This document shows, piece by piece, positions 27,780-36,973 of a stretch of DNA of 63,872 nucleotides. The position numbers were made by a program, and so were the translations under genes. Source of the DNA: Bythopirellula sp. GTDB lineage: Bacteria > Planctomycetota > Planctomycetia > Pirellulales > Lacipirellulaceae. The notes beneath the pieces are model-generated. The model saw nothing but the letters and a program-made list of their open reading frames with translations, searched no databases and was not told the DNA's origin. The stretch lies in contig JANQQA010000262.1 in the NCBI GenBank assembly GCA_028285205.1, positions 1 through 63,872 of the forward strand, given 5' to 3'. Each line of letters starts with the position of its first letter. Within the stretch, counting starts at the first letter, position 1.

Positions 27780-29567
27780 CTACCCCAACTCCTCAATAGG
27801 ACGGGGTGGTTCCCCATCAGGCACAGCATTGTCGGTGATGTCGAACCATTCCTTTTTGAATTCGATGCGTTTGTTCTCTCGCATCGCCTTGTTCGACGTG
27901 AGGGCGATCACCGCGTCGGCCATCGCGACCTTTGGATTGCACTTCACTTCACCCTTGCCAGGGTTGCGGATACACCAAGCCCAGTGCTCGATTTCCTCCC
28001 GGTAACCACGGCTGATATCCATTGCCGCCTGCGCGACGGCTGCTTCTTGTCCGCCGCCGCTCTCAGTCGTGTCGAGCTGCGGTCCGTCTTTGCCTTGGCT
28101 GACCTTGATATTGGTCGACGTACTAGAGCCGCGATACAGCATCACGTCTTTTTCTTTTTCGAGAATGAGCGTCCCTGCGGTACCCATTACGACTTCACCG
28201 TAGCCGCCGTAGCCGTTACCGTTGATCGACGAATAGGTGACGATGATCTTCTTGTTCTCGTCGGCAACGGTCTTGCCATCCTTGGCGTAGTAGCCCTTGG
28301 CAGGGAATTCGAACGTTGTGTACACGTGATCATCCACATCGCGGTCGTACGGGAAGATGGAGCGGCTCCCCGAACCAATCACACTCAGTGGATAGACTTT
28401 CTCACCACCCCCGTGCTGGGCGCTGATAAAGATGCTCGCCGCGTCGAGTTGATGGCTGCCTAGTTCGGCCATCAACCCCGCTCCCGTCCGGTCCCACAAC
28501 CGCCAGCGGATGAGCTCTTCCAACGCGGGCACAATCGTGCCTTGGCCATTGTCGAGCGTGCGCTCTTTGTAGCCATACTTCGCGGCGTTTACCACAACAT
28601 CCTTCATCTGATGTTCTTTTTGCGTCGCCTGCGTGAGCCACGCTTCTTCGAGTTGAGTATCTTTCTTGTCGCGCGCGACCGCTGCTTTCTTTCGCATCGA
28701 GTGCAATTGTTCGAGCAACTTGTAGTCCGCTCGGAGTTCCTCCTCTTTGCCCTCTTTGCGAGCAGCACGACGCATGTCGCCATAAGCAGATTCTTCGTGA
28801 TAGTTGCACGGCATCGATGGCTGCCAGCTATCTTTTCCGGGCATATTGCCACGGTGCCACTGCGCACGAATCGAATGAACATCACCGATCAGACCACGCT
28901 TGATTGTGTCGACGGCGTTGGCGTAGAGCACGCTGTAGTGCCGCTGGTGGCCGGTGGCAAGAATCTTGTTCTCGGCGGCCGCCACGCGAGCCATCTCTTT
29001 GCACTTGCCTACGGTTTGGGCCATAAGCTTTTCGGTCAGGACATGCTTGCCCGCTTTCATAGCCTTAATCGCGGCCACATCGTGGAGCCACAAAGGCAAC
29101 GCGATGATCACCGCTTCGACGTTCTCGTCGGCTAGCAACTTTTCGTACTCGTCGTCGTAGACCTTGATGTGCTTTTTGGCTTCGTCGTCGTCTAGCCAGC
29201 CGTATTTTTCATAGTAGACGTCCAGCAGACCTGGCCGCGCTTTTTTTGCACTGGGGCTGTAGTTGTCTCCGTAGAACGCTCGCCAGATGTTGTAGGGGCG
29301 AATGTCGGCGATCGCGACGACGTCGACATAGTCGGGGTTGAGTGCGCCGATCAGCACGCTGCCCTCGTCACCGGTGCCGATGATGCCGACTCTGACCGGA
29401 TCGTCCTTGTCGATCTTGCCGTATCCGAAGTACATCGCGCCCAGGCCCACGCCACCCGCTCCGGCGGCGCCGAGCAAAAACTCGCGTCGCGACGGATCGA
29501 ACTGGGTTCCGACCGCCTGGTAGAAGTTCTCTTTACCGATTGCTTTGTCTTCAGGAGATAGATCCAT
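27780..29567 (-). CDS. Gfo/Idh/MocA oxidoreductase, Tat-exported, with charged insertion
   Basis: 595 residues. A twin-arginine signal (SRREFLLGAAGAGG, about residues 27-40) predicts folded export by Tat. The NAD(P)-binding Rossmann motif is VGIIGTGDEGSVLIGAL; LTEKLMAQT carries the conserved EK of the family. Between about residues 250 and 340 there is a long charged helical insertion (AARKEGKEEELRADYKLLEQ; KKAAVARDKKDTQLEEAWL) not found in ordinary members. The family oxidises or reduces sugars and polyols. The gene lies six bases after the DoxX gene, so they are probably one transcript; an exported NAD-enzyme beside a membrane DoxX is the notable part. Confidence 0.85.
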   Translation of the reverse strand: MDLSPEDKAIGKENFYQAVGTQFDPSRREFLLGAAGAGGVGLGAMYFGYGKIDKDDPVRVGIIGTGDEGSVLIGALNPDYVDVVAIADIRPYNIWRAFYGDNYSPSAKKARPGLLDVYYEKYGWLDDDEAKKHIKVYDDEYEKLLADENVEAVIIALPLWLHDVAAIKAMKAGKHVLTEKLMAQTVGKCKEMARVAAAENKILATGHQRHYSVLYANAVDTIKRGLIGDVHSIRAQWHRGNMPGKDSWQPSMPCNYHEESAYGDMRRAARKEGKEEELRADYKLLEQLHSMRKKAAVARDKKDTQLEEAWLTQATQKEHQMKDVVVNAAKYGYKERTLDNGQGTIVPALEELIRWRLWDRTGAGLMAELGSHQLDAASIFISAQHGGGEKVYPLSVIGSGSRSIFPYDRDVDDHVYTTFEFPAKGYYAKDGKTVADENKKIIVTYSSINGNGYGGYGEVVMGTAGTLILEKEKDVMLYRGSSTSTNIKVSQGKDGPQLDTTESGGGQEAAVAQAAMDISRGYREEIEHWAWCIRNPGKGEVKCNPKVAMADAVIALTSNKAMRENKRIEFKKEWFDITDNAVPDGEPPRPIEELG

Positions 29568-29573
29568 GATTGA

Positions 29574-30695
29574 TTACCCTTTTGCTCCGCAACACTTGCA
29601 CCAAAATCCGCGGAGCAGTCCGTCGAGACCCGGCAGCCGCCAAGGACCGCTAACCAACAAAGTCAGCAGCGCCATGAACTCGACCAATTGATAATAAAAG
29701 GAACCAGAGAGTGCTCCAGGCACCCACGGCAATTGTGTGACCATCACCGACGCCAAGAATATCATTCCGCCGACGGCAGCAAGACGCGTGAACAACCCCA
29801 ACAGCAAACAGACGCCAACGCCAGTGATCAGGCACGTGACCATGACATTCATTCGGTCCAGCTTAACGACCTTGGGATCGGTCAAGGCGGTATCAACTTT
29901 TGCGCTCAGTGACTCATCGCTCCGTTGATCTGCCGTGAGCACCCCAAGCAAGTCCGTCACGAAACCACGTTCGATGCCGCGCACCTCGCTCACGAGTCGC
30001 CCGCCAAGTGCCGACGCTTCCGAGCGTTTGGCAGCCACACGCTCTGCCCGGAACGGAATATCTTTAGCGCCGGCCTGATCCTCAAGATTCTCCAATCGCC
30101 ACAACTCATGCTGATACTCTTCGATCGCTTCAGCTTCTTCCACCAAGAAATCAGCCATCTGTTGATGTCGAGCTTCGAACAGCTCGGCCGCCTGGGCGTC
30201 TTGTTCTTCATCGACTGCCGAGAGCTTCGTAAACTTAGTCAGCTTATCTCGCAGCCCCTCGGTAATCGCTTCAGCCCAAGCCTTGTACGGCGCGTAGGCT
30301 GGGAACTCGATTGGTAGCGGCTCACCCGCTTTCTTGGCGGCCGCTCGGTTCCTGGCGTATTCGTTGTCCCACGCCTGACGTTCTTCGATCTGTGCTTCGG
30401 TCAATGGTTTCGATTCGGTGGGTACCGCCAGCAGGTTCTCCCAGTCGTAGAAGCCGGGCAACTGATTCTTGTAAAAATCAGCAAAGGGCCCCGTCGCGCT
30501 GCGAAACACGACTTCCGTGGGAACCGAGATCTTCCATTCCTGATTCACTTCATCGAAGGTCAGCTTCTTCGTGCCTTCGCTGAAGAAGTGCCAGCCAATG
30601 GTCACGCGCAACAGGAGCAGAGCGAGCGTGAATTTCCAGAGCGCGGACTGAGCCTTGCCTTGCTGCTCACTAGCGGTTGATGTTGGTTCACTCAC
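29574..30695 (-). CDS. DoxX-family membrane protein with large charged insertion
   Basis: 373 residues. A first membrane helix (LWKFTLALLLLRVTIGWHFF, followed by the family EGTKKL motif) is separated from three later helices (MNVMVTCLITGVGVCLLLGL; AAVGGMIFLASVMVTQLPW; a last one near VEFMALLTLLVSGP) by about 200 residues of charged helix-rich sequence (EEQDAQAAELFEARHQQMAD; VEEAEAIEEYQHELWRLEN). DoxX proteins are small four-helix membrane proteins tied to quinone or thiol redox; the insertion makes this one unusually long. Upstream of, and probably co-transcribed with, the Gfo/Idh gene. Confidence 0.82.
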   Translation of the reverse strand: MSEPTSTASEQQGKAQSALWKFTLALLLLRVTIGWHFFSEGTKKLTFDEVNQEWKISVPTEVVFRSATGPFADFYKNQLPGFYDWENLLAVPTESKPLTEAQIEERQAWDNEYARNRAAAKKAGEPLPIEFPAYAPYKAWAEAITEGLRDKLTKFTKLSAVDEEQDAQAAELFEARHQQMADFLVEEAEAIEEYQHELWRLENLEDQAGAKDIPFRAERVAAKRSEASALGGRLVSEVRGIERGFVTDLLGVLTADQRSDESLSAKVDTALTDPKVVKLDRMNVMVTCLITGVGVCLLLGLFTRLAAVGGMIFLASVMVTQLPWVPGALSGSFYYQLVEFMALLTLLVSGPWRLPGLDGLLRGFWCKCCGAKG

Positions 30696-30931
30696 TCTGA
30701 TTCAACCCCAAGTCTTTCGGTGTCCACAGAATATCGGTGGTGCGGCGTTGTGTGCATTGAATTGATGGTCGCCGCGGAGCCTGACGCTCGGTGGAAATGC
30801 CCGTTCACACCGTCGAACGACCAGTATATTGTAAGTGGCAGTGGACCAATTTTCTAGTGGAGTGAAGTGCCACCGCCTGCCGTGACAACATCACTGGATT
30901 CTCGACTTTTTCACACAATAACGACAGTCTA

Positions 30932-31906
30932 TTGCGAATCGTCCTCTGCTATCCCGCTGAAGCCCATCACGTCGAGCGTATCCAATCGGTCTGGCCGGAA
31001 GCAGAGATCGTCAACGCGGGTCAGCAGGGGATTGCTGCAGCGCTCCCGACCGCCGACATCTATTGTGGACACGCCAAAGTGCCTGTTCCCTGGGAGTCGG
31101 TGGTCGACGGTGGCCGTCTGCAATGGATTCAGTCCTCTGCCGCAGGACTGGACCACTGTCTGGTGCCTTGTGTGGTTGATTCCAACATTCCTGTGTCCAG
31201 CGCGTCGGGAGTGTTGGCCAAACAGGTCGCGGACCAGACTTTCGCCCTTCTGACGGGCATCTTGAGAAACCTGCCCGCATTTTTCCGCGCAAAGGACAAT
31301 CGTGAGTTTATTCGTCTTCCAACACGCGACCTCTACGGCGCGTGCGTAGGTATTGTCGGCGTGGGTGGAAACGGAAGAGTGCTGGCAAGAATTCTTAAGC
31401 AATTCGAGACCACAATTCTCGCGACCGACTGGTTTGCAGATCAGCAATGTGAGCATGTCGACGAACTTTATCCGCCCGATGGCCTGGACGACATTTTGCC
31501 ACGCGTGGACGCGTTGATCCTCACCGCCCCACTCAATGAGCACACGCGAGGCATGATCAACGAACGCCGATTGCGAATGATGCGGAAGGACGCGGTGTTG
31601 ATCAATGTCGCACGAGGACCGCTTGTGGTAGAAGCAGACCTAGCGAGCGTGTTACTTTCCGGCCATCTGTGGGGCGCTGGGGTTGATGTCACGGAAGTCG
31701 AACCATTGAGCGTCGACAGCCGGCTATGGGAAATTCCGAATCTGATCATTACACCGCACGTAGGTGGCCAGCGAGCGAGTCGAATTGATGACACGACCCG
31801 CCTGTTCTGCGAGAACCTCCGCAGATTTCGCGACGGTCACGACCTTGTCAATATTGTGGACAAGCGGCTCGGTTTTCCCGCACCCCAGGCGATTTGGACT
31901 GCGTGA
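30932..31906 (+). CDS. D-2-hydroxyacid dehydrogenase family protein
   Basis: 324 residues. The NAD-binding motif GVGGNG is at 143-148 (family usually GxGxxG), catalytic Arg228 in NVARGPLV, Glu257 in VTEVEPL and His276 in TPHVGG. This is the full catalytic set of the SerA/VanH-type family, which reduces 2-oxo acids with NAD(P)H. The specific substrate is not readable. The start is a TTG: the frame upstream closes with a stop at 30863-30865 and contains no ATG or GTG. Stands alone between a divergent DoxX pair and the kinase gene. Confidence 0.88.
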   Translation: MRIVLCYPAEAHHVERIQSVWPEAEIVNAGQQGIAAALPTADIYCGHAKVPVPWESVVDGGRLQWIQSSAAGLDHCLVPCVVDSNIPVSSASGVLAKQVADQTFALLTGILRNLPAFFRAKDNREFIRLPTRDLYGACVGIVGVGGNGRVLARILKQFETTILATDWFADQQCEHVDELYPPDGLDDILPRVDALILTAPLNEHTRGMINERRLRMMRKDAVLINVARGPLVVEADLASVLLSGHLWGAGVDVTEVEPLSVDSRLWEIPNLIITPHVGGQRASRIDDTTRLFCENLRRFRDGHDLVNIVDKRLGFPAPQAIWTA

Positions 31907-32106
31907 ATCTCACACACATAGCCGCATTCGCCAAAGATTACCGTATGCCAACGGCCGGCAATTGGCCTAAAATAACAGACTGGACTACTGGGCTTCGGCC
32001 TGACTAGTATTAAAGCAGGAGGCACAGTTGTTCTAGAGTTTGCCACCCCGCTGATTGCTCAGCGCGAAATGCACCCTTCTCGTCCGTTTCCAACCAACAC
32101 TGCCGC

Positions 32107-33213
32107 ATGAATCCCTCGACGACGATTCTCAAAGGTACGCGAACGATTTCATTCACGGGTACGCCGCCGAAGCGCTGTCCCAATGAGTTGTACGAGCGAT
32201 ACCAGCAAATCCTCGATGCTCAGTACATGGGCTGGACCGAGCACTTACGCTTCCGTCGTCTGCTCGGTACCGGTGGACAGGGGATGGTTTATCTGAGCGA
32301 CCGTCGCGGTGCTGATGGCTTTACCCTGCCGCTCGCGCTCAAGGTGTTCTCTCCCGAACGATTTGAGAGTTTGGCTGAGTACGAACGCGCCATGGAACGC
32401 ATGGCACAGGTTGCCAGCAAAATCGCGAAGCTCCAGCACGACAGTTTGCTGGACGTACAGAACTTCACATCGCGGCATGGCATCCGCATCATGGAAATGG
32501 AATGGGTCGACGGCTACGACCTTGATCAGCTGCTCACCCCCTCGATGCTCGCTCGCGCGGAACATCGAGTCAGTCAACGACGCTGGAAGTACATCAACAA
32601 CGTGATCGCCACGCAGGGCCCTGTGCGACCGCGTTTGCAGCCGGGAATCGCGGTCGCGATCATTCGGCAGTGCCTGGCTGCTTTGGCTGCGTTGCATCGG
32701 GAGGAGATTATCCACGGCGATTTGAAGCCATCGAATATCATGGTCAAACGCACGGGAAATCCGAAAATCGTGGACATGGGATCGGCACTTGATCTGAATA
32801 ATATGCCGGAACAGCGAACCTGCACTCCCCAGTATGCCGCGCCCGAAATGCTTGAACGCAACGAGTTTACGCCGCGTTCGGACTTGGCGAGTTTGGGCTA
32901 CGTGCTCATCGAAATCCTGGCAGGACGACCCCTTTTTGCTGGACTGAGCAGCCTCGGCGAACTGTTGGAAGCAAAGTGGACATTGCCACAGCGGCTTGAT
33001 CAGATTCTGCCGGACTATGTCTCCGACAGCGATTTGCTGATGACCATTTGCCGGAAGCTCACCGCGCCCGACCCATTGGTGCGATTTGAGAGTGCCGAAC
33101 GAGCCGATAATGGCAAATCCGGCCTCGCTGAGTTTCAGCGCACGCTAGTGATGGGCGATCTGGCTAGTGAGTACGAGAATGAGCTACGTGTCTGGCTGGA
33201 AGAGTTGGACTGA
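32107..33213 (+). CDS. serine/threonine protein kinase with variant catalytic loop
   Basis: 368 residues, cytoplasmic, with no transmembrane or sensor segment. The glycine loop GTGGQGMVY is at 54-62, the ATP lysine in ALKVF is Lys79, and the catalytic loop reads HGDLKPSN at 203-210, with Gly where RD-kinases have Arg. The metal motif is DMG (223-225) instead of DFG, followed by the APE motif (245-247). The catalytic Asp and Asn are kept, so activity is plausible but activation-loop control probably differs. Planctomycetes carry many Hanks-type kinases. Target unknown; an FHA-domain regulator is encoded about 4 kb away. Confidence 0.88.
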   Translation: MNPSTTILKGTRTISFTGTPPKRCPNELYERYQQILDAQYMGWTEHLRFRRLLGTGGQGMVYLSDRRGADGFTLPLALKVFSPERFESLAEYERAMERMAQVASKIAKLQHDSLLDVQNFTSRHGIRIMEMEWVDGYDLDQLLTPSMLARAEHRVSQRRWKYINNVIATQGPVRPRLQPGIAVAIIRQCLAALAALHREEIIHGDLKPSNIMVKRTGNPKIVDMGSALDLNNMPEQRTCTPQYAAPEMLERNEFTPRSDLASLGYVLIEILAGRPLFAGLSSLGELLEAKWTLPQRLDQILPDYVSDSDLLMTICRKLTAPDPLVRFESAERADNGKSGLAEFQRTLVMGDLASEYENELRVWLEELD

Positions 33214-33277
33214 GCCTTCTACGGACGAGCCACGCGAACAGTGTTGCCTTCGACAGTGGTGAGATCGACCAGCCCGG

Positions 33278-33856
33278 TCAGGCGAGCAGACGCACGTCGG
33301 TCCAGGTCATTCCTGCGGTGCGGGCGGCAGCGATTCCCTGATCACCATCCTCGAACACGTGGCATTTCGCTGGCTCGACATCAAGCTGTCGTGCGGCTTC
33401 CAGAAACACGTCGGGAGCCGGTTTGCCGGGTATGGGATCATCGGCAGTCACGAGTACTGGAAACAGATGCAGGGCGCCGACGGTCTCCAGAGACAGCTTC
33501 ACCACGCTGAGTACACTTCCCGACGCGACGGCCATGGGCAGTCGTCCGTGATGAGCTTCGGCGGTCGCAAGCACGAGGTCAACTGGCTTGACTTCGCTGA
33601 TCCGCGCGATGTACCGAGCTTCCTTGTCTTGCACGACCGTCGCCGGGTTAAGTGAGACACCGAACTCGACGTTCATCTGCTCGACGATGATCTCCGTCGG
33701 CATACCCGCCCGCGCGTCGATGAAAGATTTTGGCAACTCAACACCGTAGTCACGCAGCGTGGCCTGCCAAGCATCGACGTGGATCGGCATGGAATCTACA
33801 AGTGTTCCATCGCAGTCGAATAGAAGCGCTTCAGTGTCCTCAGGAAACGGAATCAT
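33278..33856 (-). CDS. HAD-superfamily hydrolase (phosphoglycolate/beta-phosphoglucomutase-like)
   Basis: 192 residues from the ATG at 33856; a longer upstream reading lacks family likeness. Motif I DCDGTLVDS carries the nucleophile Asp14 and acid Asp16. A helical cap of the beta-PGM/phosphatase type (SMPIHVDAWQATLRDYGVEL) follows. Motif II is VASGS, motif III the Lys in IPGKPAPDVF, and motif IV FEDGDQGI. It should hydrolyse or transfer a phosphate of a small sugar phosphate. It lies head-to-head with the GNAT gene. Confidence 0.87.
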   Translation of the reverse strand: MIPFPEDTEALLFDCDGTLVDSMPIHVDAWQATLRDYGVELPKSFIDARAGMPTEIIVEQMNVEFGVSLNPATVVQDKEARYIARISEVKPVDLVLATAEAHHGRLPMAVASGSVLSVVKLSLETVGALHLFPVLVTADDPIPGKPAPDVFLEAARQLDVEPAKCHVFEDGDQGIAAARTAGMTWTDVRLLA

Positions 33857-33957
33857 CAGGCGAGCTCGATGGTGGGTCAAGGTAGACGGGCACCGCACAT
33901 TCTGGTCTGTTAGCACGACAGTGGCAAGCCGACCATTCGCACGCGCGCGATTGCAAA

Positions 33958-34419
33958 ATGTTTCAACTCGCTCCACCCGAGACGCCCACGCAGTGGGAGC
34001 AGTATTTCGAATTGCGCTGGCGGATCCTCCGCGATCCTTGGCAGCAGCCACGCGGCTCGGAGCGAGACGAACTCGACGAGCCCGGCAACGCTGTCAATCA
34101 CGTGGCCGCGTGGAGTGTCGAAGTTCGCATTCTTGGAGTCGGTCGCTTGCACCTGAAGGACTCGTCCGCAGCGCAGATTCGCTTCATGGCGGTCGAGCCC
34201 GAGTACCGTGGGCATGGCATCGGTCGGGCAATTGTGAGCTACCTAGAGGCGGCGGCTCAAGCTCGGCAAATTGAGCGAATCGTGCTAAATGCTCGCGAGG
34301 AAGTAGTCGACTTTTACCGGCGTCTGGGATACGACGTCGTTGGTCCCGGCCCCGTAATGTTCGGGGAGGTGAAGCACTCATGCATGGAGAGGCAGCTATC
34401 GGCTACGCCTCGAAAGTAA
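33958..34419 (+). CDS. GNAT-family N-acetyltransferase
   Basis: 153 residues. The acetyl-CoA pyrophosphate loop RGHGIGRA follows the strand IRFMAVEPEY; the C-terminal 'NAREEVVDFYRRLGYDVVG' is the usual GNAT end segment. The N-terminal FELRWRILRDPWQQPRGSE resembles the ElaA/GNAT subset. Acceptor unknown. Divergent from the HAD gene, and its last 17 bases overlap the convergent TIM-barrel gene. Confidence 0.87.
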   Translation: MFQLAPPETPTQWEQYFELRWRILRDPWQQPRGSERDELDEPGNAVNHVAAWSVEVRILGVGRLHLKDSSAAQIRFMAVEPEYRGHGIGRAIVSYLEAAAQARQIERIVLNAREEVVDFYRRLGYDVVGPGPVMFGEVKHSCMERQLSATPRK

Positions 34420-35365
34420 CGCCAATCTGCTTGCCTGTGTCGAACAGGAAATCGCGACTTTGGTGATACTCCGCCTCGCCGCTCATGTGTTCAATCATCA
34501 GCGGAGGATTGTGCGGCAATGCTGCCAGGCGCTTCAAGTACGTTTTGTAATCAAGCACTCCTTGGCCCAACACAACTTCCCGAAAGTGCACCTGCATTTC
34601 AACCTGCCAGGCAACGTCTTTGGCGTGGCAGCTGACGATCCACGGCCCAAGCTTGTCGAAGCACTCGTCGATGAGCTGACTGTTTTCGTAGAACCGCGTT
34701 GGAGAATTGACCGCATTGCAAGGATCCAGGTGGACGCCAAAGCCCTTGCGATCAATGGCCTTATACAGATCAACATACGAGTCCGCGCTGTCGGGTAGCG
34801 ACCAGCCCATCATTTCCAGGGCGAACTTCGCCCGCTTCGGCTTCACCGCATCGATGATCTTCCGCGCGTTCTCGACCGTCGCGTCGAAGAACTCAGCCGA
34901 CAGGTTTTTCTCGTGCGGTCCGTACCACTCGTCTGTGCTGAACGATCCCGCGATGTCCACACAACACAGTGCCCCCACCTCGTCCGCTAATGCCAGTCCG
35001 TCGATGACGGTCTGCAAGTTGGTGGCCCGTTTCTGCGGATCGGCGTCGAGAAGATTCACCCAGCGGCCGACCTCGGCAATCACGACATCGTGTTTCGCGA
35101 AAGCCCTGCTGATCGCGCGAATACGTTCGGTATCGGACAACTCAACGGACGGACAATAAGCTGCACGATAACCTTGCTGCCGGTGGAGCGCCGCGAGCGC
35201 GTCGGGGTCCTCCGGCGCGTTAAACACCGGCGCACCCAACCGGATGGAGTGTCGCGAAGCGGAGTTTTCGACGGCTGCAGTCGTGGTGCTTGCAACAAAG
35301 GCGCCAGCACCGGCAATCGTCGCCGAGCGGAGGAACTGTCTGCGGTCAGGTTGCTGAAGGTACAT
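34403..35365 (-). CDS. sugar phosphate isomerase/epimerase family TIM-barrel, Tat-exported
   Basis: 320 residues. A twin-arginine signal (DRRQFLRSATIAGAG) precedes a xylose-isomerase-like TIM barrel. Metal-ligand type strands are visible: FALEMMGWSLPDS (Glu), GFGVHLDPCNAVNSP (His/Asp), WIVSCHAKDVAW (His) and PPLMIEHM (Glu). The family isomerises sugars or inositols; planctomycetes have many exported copies that work with Gfo/Idh enzymes. No direct partner gene adjoins it here. It overlaps the convergent GNAT gene by 17 bases. Confidence 0.85.
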   Translation of the reverse strand: MYLQQPDRRQFLRSATIAGAGAFVASTTTAAVENSASRHSIRLGAPVFNAPEDPDALAALHRQQGYRAAYCPSVELSDTERIRAISRAFAKHDVVIAEVGRWVNLLDADPQKRATNLQTVIDGLALADEVGALCCVDIAGSFSTDEWYGPHEKNLSAEFFDATVENARKIIDAVKPKRAKFALEMMGWSLPDSADSYVDLYKAIDRKGFGVHLDPCNAVNSPTRFYENSQLIDECFDKLGPWIVSCHAKDVAWQVEMQVHFREVVLGQGVLDYKTYLKRLAALPHNPPLMIEHMSGEAEYHQSRDFLFDTGKQIGVTFEA

Positions 35366-35415
35366 GTTCAGAAATCCCAGATGACGCCGCGACTATTGCG
35401 TCAGAGCAATGACAC

Positions 35416-35886
35416 CTAGGCGTTTTCTAATTGTCGCGACTTGCTTTCCGCTGCTCGCTTAACGCCTTCCATATCCGCCGCGATACATTTTTTCATCGGG
35501 CCGACCATCAGCAGACTTGCTACCGGTGTCATGAGCTTAGCGAACAAACTCATGGCGCGGGTCTCTACGTTGAGTCGCACTGTGGTGCCCGAGATGTCGC
35601 CTACAAATCGATACTCGAAGCGATAGTGGCCGCCGCAAGACTCGCCTTCCACGACATAAGAATGTGGCGCATCGAAGACAGTGATTTCCATCTCTTCGGT
35701 GGCCTCCTTGCCGAACATCGTCCGCGTCTCGCGAAAGCGTGTGCCAACGCCGATGGGACCGTCGGTGAGAACTTCCAGCTTGTCGATTCCCTCGATATTC
35801 TCGGCGGCGTTGTGAAAATCGCTGGCTACCTCAAACACAACCTCGGGTGGAGCAGTGATGTGCTCGCTCATCGTGAATTTGGCCAT
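35416..35886 (-). CDS. SRPBCC-family (START-like) protein
   Basis: 156 residues with the helix-grip fold of polyketide cyclase/dehydrase and lipid-binding proteins: start strand FTMSEHITAPPEVVFEVASD, and a C-terminal long helix (CIAADMEGVKRAAESK). It probably binds a hydrophobic ligand; which one cannot be said. Encoded just upstream of the TIM-barrel gene, on the same strand. Confidence 0.8.
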   Translation of the reverse strand: MAKFTMSEHITAPPEVVFEVASDFHNAAENIEGIDKLEVLTDGPIGVGTRFRETRTMFGKEATEEMEITVFDAPHSYVVEGESCGGHYRFEYRFVGDISGTTVRLNVETRAMSLFAKLMTPVASLLMVGPMKKCIAADMEGVKRAAESKSRQLENA

Positions 35887-35969
35887 GGCCGTGAGTCCAG
35901 AGTCTAAGGGTCGAGAAACTAGAGCAGGCTTTCCGTCATCTTAGCACTTCGTCACAAATGGCTCGACGG

Positions 35970-36827
35970 TTAGGACTCGATCAGTTTTCGCAGTGTTCTC
36001 AGATTGACCACATCCATGTTGCGTCCCTTGTCGTCCTCTTTTGGTGTCTCGAGGTACATGGGTATCTTGCGAAACCGCCGATCATTGAGCAAATAGCGAA
36101 AGGGAGCGAGTCCCATCTCACCTTTACCAATCGCAGCGTGGCGGTCCTTACGGGAGCCGAACGGACGCAGGCTGTCGTTCAAATGAAACGCTTTGATTTG
36201 CCGGACACCTACGGTCTGGTTGAGACTTTTCATCGTCGCCTTGTAACTCTTTTCATTATTCATCGCGTAACCAGCTGCGAAAACGTGACAAGTGTCAAAG
36301 CAGACACCTAACCGATCTGGATCTTTGGCAAGCTCCATAATCTGGGCCAAATGCTCAAACTTCCATCCCAGGTTCGATCCTTGTCCCGCAGTGGTTTCCA
36401 ACAGGCACTGTGCTTGGCAGCCTTTGGTCTGTTTGTGAGCTTCGTCAAGACCGCGGGCGATCCGCTTCAGCCCCTTGGCCTCGGTACTGGTGGTAAACGC
36501 ACCGGGATGTGCGACGACATACGGAATGCCGAGCAGCTCGGCTCGTTGCAGTTCGACAACGAAGGCGTCGATCGACTTCTTCCACAGCTCCTTGTCAGGG
36601 CTACCTAGATTGATCAGATACGAATCGTGGGAAATCGGGTGCTTGATACCGAGTTCTTTTAGCGATGAGCGAAATCGCTCGACCTCCGCGTCCGTGATAG
36701 GCTTGGCGCGCCACTGATTGTTATTCTTCGTGAACAGCTGCACGCAGTCGCAACCGACTTCGTGCGCAGCCTCAACCGCCTTGTAGTAGCCGCCGGCGAT
36801 TGACATATGTGCGCCCAGAATTGCCAT
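35970..36827 (-). CDS. nfo: deoxyribonuclease IV (AP endonuclease)
   Basis: 285 residues from the ATG at 36827 (MAILGAHMSIAGG, the usual EndoIV start); longer upstream readings add no conserved sequence. The zinc-ligand motifs of the TIM-barrel are complete: HDSYLINLG, VAHPGAF, LLETTAGQG, FDTCHVFAAG, FHLNDS, DRHAAIGKGEMG and YLETPKED. It cuts DNA 5' of abasic sites in base-excision repair. Divergent from ndk. Confidence 0.95.
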   Translation of the reverse strand: MAILGAHMSIAGGYYKAVEAAHEVGCDCVQLFTKNNNQWRAKPITDAEVERFRSSLKELGIKHPISHDSYLINLGSPDKELWKKSIDAFVVELQRAELLGIPYVVAHPGAFTTSTEAKGLKRIARGLDEAHKQTKGCQAQCLLETTAGQGSNLGWKFEHLAQIMELAKDPDRLGVCFDTCHVFAAGYAMNNEKSYKATMKSLNQTVGVRQIKAFHLNDSLRPFGSRKDRHAAIGKGEMGLAPFRYLLNDRRFRKIPMYLETPKEDDKGRNMDVVNLRTLRKLIES

Positions 36828-36973
36828 GCACGAATTGTGAAGACTCTTCGCAAACTTGGGAAGGGAGTACGCTGTGTCCATCGAGAGACTACGCGACGCA
36901 CGAGGCTTCACACATTTCCCCGGCTGGCTTACAATCTGAATTTTCCTAACTGTCCAGAACACCCAAGAGTATC

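Noticed and set aside
27768..28463. A 231-codon plus-strand frame opposite the Gfo/Idh gene
   Set aside because: It is a shadow of the oxidoreductase; composition and lack of a ribosome site speak against it.
33857..34051. 65-residue N-terminal extension of the HAD hydrolase
   Set aside because: The extension overlaps the divergent GNAT gene and has no conserved sequence; the family normally begins right at the DCDGT motif region.
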